This document shows positions 5,720-6,501 of a stretch of 6,501 bases of DNA, piece after piece (position 1 is the first letter of the stretch; each line of letters starts with the position of its first letter). This DNA comes from Thermoplasmata archaeon. GTDB lineage: Archaea; Thermoplasmatota; Thermoplasmata; Sysuiplasmatales; Sysuiplasmataceae. Location of the stretch: contig JAJYOM010000088.1 in NCBI GenBank assembly GCA_021796175.1, positions 1 through 6,501 on the forward strand, in the 5' to 3' direction. The position numbers and the translations under genes are program-made. Under the pieces are notes generated by a model. That model saw nothing but the letters and a program-made list of their open reading frames with translations. It was not told the origin of the DNA and ran no database searches.

Positions 5720-5998
5720 TCATTCTTCGTCAGGAAATGAAACCTCTACCAGACCGTCTTCGAACTTCACCGCTTTGACCGTTACCATGGTGGGTGGCGT
5801 CCTTGCACCTCTCCGCCAGATGTATTCATTGACATGCCTGTCAATCCATACATTCCCGGGGTCGGTTTTCATGTGCCTGACAATGTATCTCTTTATCTCC
5901 GAAATTGCAGTGCCTGCCCTGCGCGTTATAGGCACATCCTTGGCCCTTCTGATGTTTATGTTGAAAACGGTTTCCCTGGTGCTTTCCTCATCAGCCGT
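5720..5998 (-). CDS. rpl31e: Large ribosomal subunit protein L31e (start codon non-canonical or disrupted)
   Basis: The conserved L31e body is clear: ETVFNINIRRAKDVPITRRA matches the first strand and basic loop, followed by IVRHMKTDPGNVWIDRHVNE and YIWRRGARTPPTMVTVKAVK and an acidic tail. L31e sits at the peptide exit tunnel of the large subunit. No ATG, GTG or TTG occurs in frame between the upstream stop (6001-5999) and the conserved strand. The first usable codon, GTG at 5935, would remove 21 encoded residues including that strand. A strong GAGGTGAT (6010-6003) lies inside the end of L39e, four bases before an in-frame ACG at 5998, giving a 92-residue product of normal length. I therefore place the start at 5998 provisionally. 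The alternative is one missing base near 5989, which would bring the ATG at 5991 into frame. Confidence 0.88.
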   Translation of the reverse strand, partial: TADEESTRETVFNINIRRAKDVPITRRAGTAISEIKRYIVRHMKTDPGNVWIDRHVNEYIWRRGARTPPTMVTVKAVKFEDGLVEVSFPDEE

Positions 5999-6002
5999 TC
6001 AA

Positions 6003-6010
6003 ATCACCTC
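6003..6010 (-). promoter_or_regulatory. Strong Shine-Dalgarno for L31e inside the L39e 3' end
   Basis: The minus strand reads GAGGTGAT at 6010-6003, an eight-base complement to the expected archaeal 16S 3' end. It overlaps the L39e stop codon (TGA at 6006-6004). The base after the next TTGA begins the in-frame ACG at 5998. It decides where L31e translation should begin, since no standard start codon lies at the proper distance in frame. Confidence 0.7.
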
Positions 6011-6159
6011 TTCGCCCTTCCGCGGTTCCAGGTCCTTCGCTTGGGCTGTCTGGTCACGTTCCTGTTTGTCTTCATCATTACCCAGTGGGGGACACGTGCG
6101 TTGATCCTGCCTGCCTTCAGAAGTCTGATTTTCCTTGCGAGTGGCTTGTTTCTGGCCAT
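6004..6159 (-). CDS. rpl39e: Large ribosomal subunit protein L39e
   Basis: This 51-residue gene is found by translating the minus strand from the ATG at 6159. The product begins MARNKPLARKIRLLKAG, contains ARVPHWVMMKTNR and ends in the highly basic KRRTWNRGRAKR, which is the standard L39e pattern with its invariant Trp residues and length of about 51. L39e is a small, largely unstructured rRNA-binding protein lining the exit tunnel, present in archaea and eukaryotes only. It sits ten bases after the PDCD5-like stop, with GGTG (6168-6165) five bases before the ATG, and five bases before the L31e reading frame, so it is in the same operon. Confidence 0.96.
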   Translation of the reverse strand: MARNKPLARKIRLLKAGRINARVPHWVMMKTNRNVTRQPKRRTWNRGRAKR

Positions 6160-6169
6160 AATTGCACCA

Positions 6170-6501
6170 TCACTTTCTCTCGATTGTTATCTCTCTCTTC
6201 TTCGGTATGATTCTTGAAAGCAGATCTTTCAGCGTATTGTCATCGATCTGCCTGTTTATCCTTCCCTGCTGGGCGAGGAGCATCAGCTGCTGCTCCACAT
6301 CCGCAACAAGCTCAGGTCTTGCCATTCTGAGCGCTGCGAGCCTTTCCCTTGCCTCGGGAGTAAGGATTGTCCTGAGCACTGCCTGTCTCTGCGCCTGAGC
6401 CTCTGCACTTCTCCTCTTGGCATCAGCAGACTGCTGCTCGTTCTCAAGCTGCATCTGGAGTTCAGCGAGTCGTCTTCTTCTCAGTGCCTCAAGCTCTTCA
6501 T
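6170..6501 (-). CDS. PDCD5-family DNA-binding protein (partial, 5' end outside window)
   Basis: Reading the minus strand in this frame gives 109 residues before the TGA at 6172-6170, with no stop back to base 6501. The visible N-terminus EELEALRRRRLAELQ matches the start of archaeal PDCD5/TFAR19 proteins (typically MDDEELE...), so only a few residues lie outside the window; the internal Met at 6454 is not the true start. The rest shows the family's helical core: ILTPEARERLAALRMARPEL, VEQQLMLLAQQGRI and the C-terminal basic tail after LLSRIIPKKRE. Archaeal members bind double-stranded DNA through the three-helix core and an N-terminal helix; their cellular role is not well defined. The gene commonly precedes L39e, L31e and aIF6, as it does here, ten bases before L39e. 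Confidence 0.93.
   Translation of the reverse strand, partial: EELEALRRRRLAELQMQLENEQQSADAKRRSAEAQAQRQAVLRTILTPEARERLAALRMARPELVADVEQQLMLLAQQGRINRQIDDNTLKDLLSRIIPKKREITIERK

Noticed and set aside
5214..6104. 296-residue open frame on the plus strand
   Set aside because: It lies antisense to aIF6, L31e and L39e, all firmly identified by homology, and its Ser/Thr/Leu-rich translation has no recognisable domain.

Overview
The window looks like chromosomal DNA of an archaeon. At the right edge, on the minus strand, is the archaeal/eukaryotic-type gene run PDCD5-like protein, L39e, L31e and aIF6, none of which has this form in bacteria. Several genes also have TATA-like boxes about 26-27 bases before the start codon, as in leaderless archaeal promoters. 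The mid-range GC content, frequent leaderless-type starts and heterotroph-type EtfB suggest a Thermoplasmata-like lineage; this placement is inference. No mobile element, rRNA, tRNA or CRISPR array is visible, and no gene-free stretch exceeds about 170 bases.

Left part (1-1589, minus strand, read right to left): a bacterial-type GTP cyclohydrolase I (folE), a small Rieske [2Fe-2S] ferredoxin with its own likely promoter, and the start of an electron transfer flavoprotein beta subunit (etfB) that continues past base 1. The Rieske and etfB genes overlap by four bases (ATGA) and are probably translationally coupled.

Centre-left (1722-3508, plus strand, divergent from folE): an SDR that closely matches pteridine reductases (PTR1/FolM), dihydroneopterin aldolase (folB) and HPPK (folK). 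With folE this is a compact bacterial-style pterin/folate module. FolE opens GTP to dihydroneopterin triphosphate, FolB makes 6-hydroxymethyl-dihydropterin, FolK pyrophosphorylates it, and the SDR probably reduces a dihydropterin or dihydrofolate. No folP, folC or folA is present in the window. The HPPK has Asp where most family members have the nucleotide-binding His.

Centre-right (3529-5054): two divergently transcribed genes. The minus-strand gene is a two-CBS-domain protein with a C-terminal zinc ribbon, and the plus-strand gene is an N-terminal zinc-ribbon protein with a low-complexity linker, a short coiled coil and two C-terminal membrane helices. Both are regulatory-looking or uncharacterised.

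Right part (5051-6501, minus strand): PDCD5-like (5' end cut by the window), L39e (too short for routine ORF calling), L31e and aIF6, tightly packed as a translation operon. The most unusual local feature is L31e: its conserved N-terminal strand is encoded, but no ATG, GTG or TTG precedes it in frame. An ACG codon sits at ideal distance from a strong Shine-Dalgarno sequence, so this is either a non-canonical start or a small sequence error. The stop codons of aIF6 and its convergent neighbour share one CTAG palindrome.
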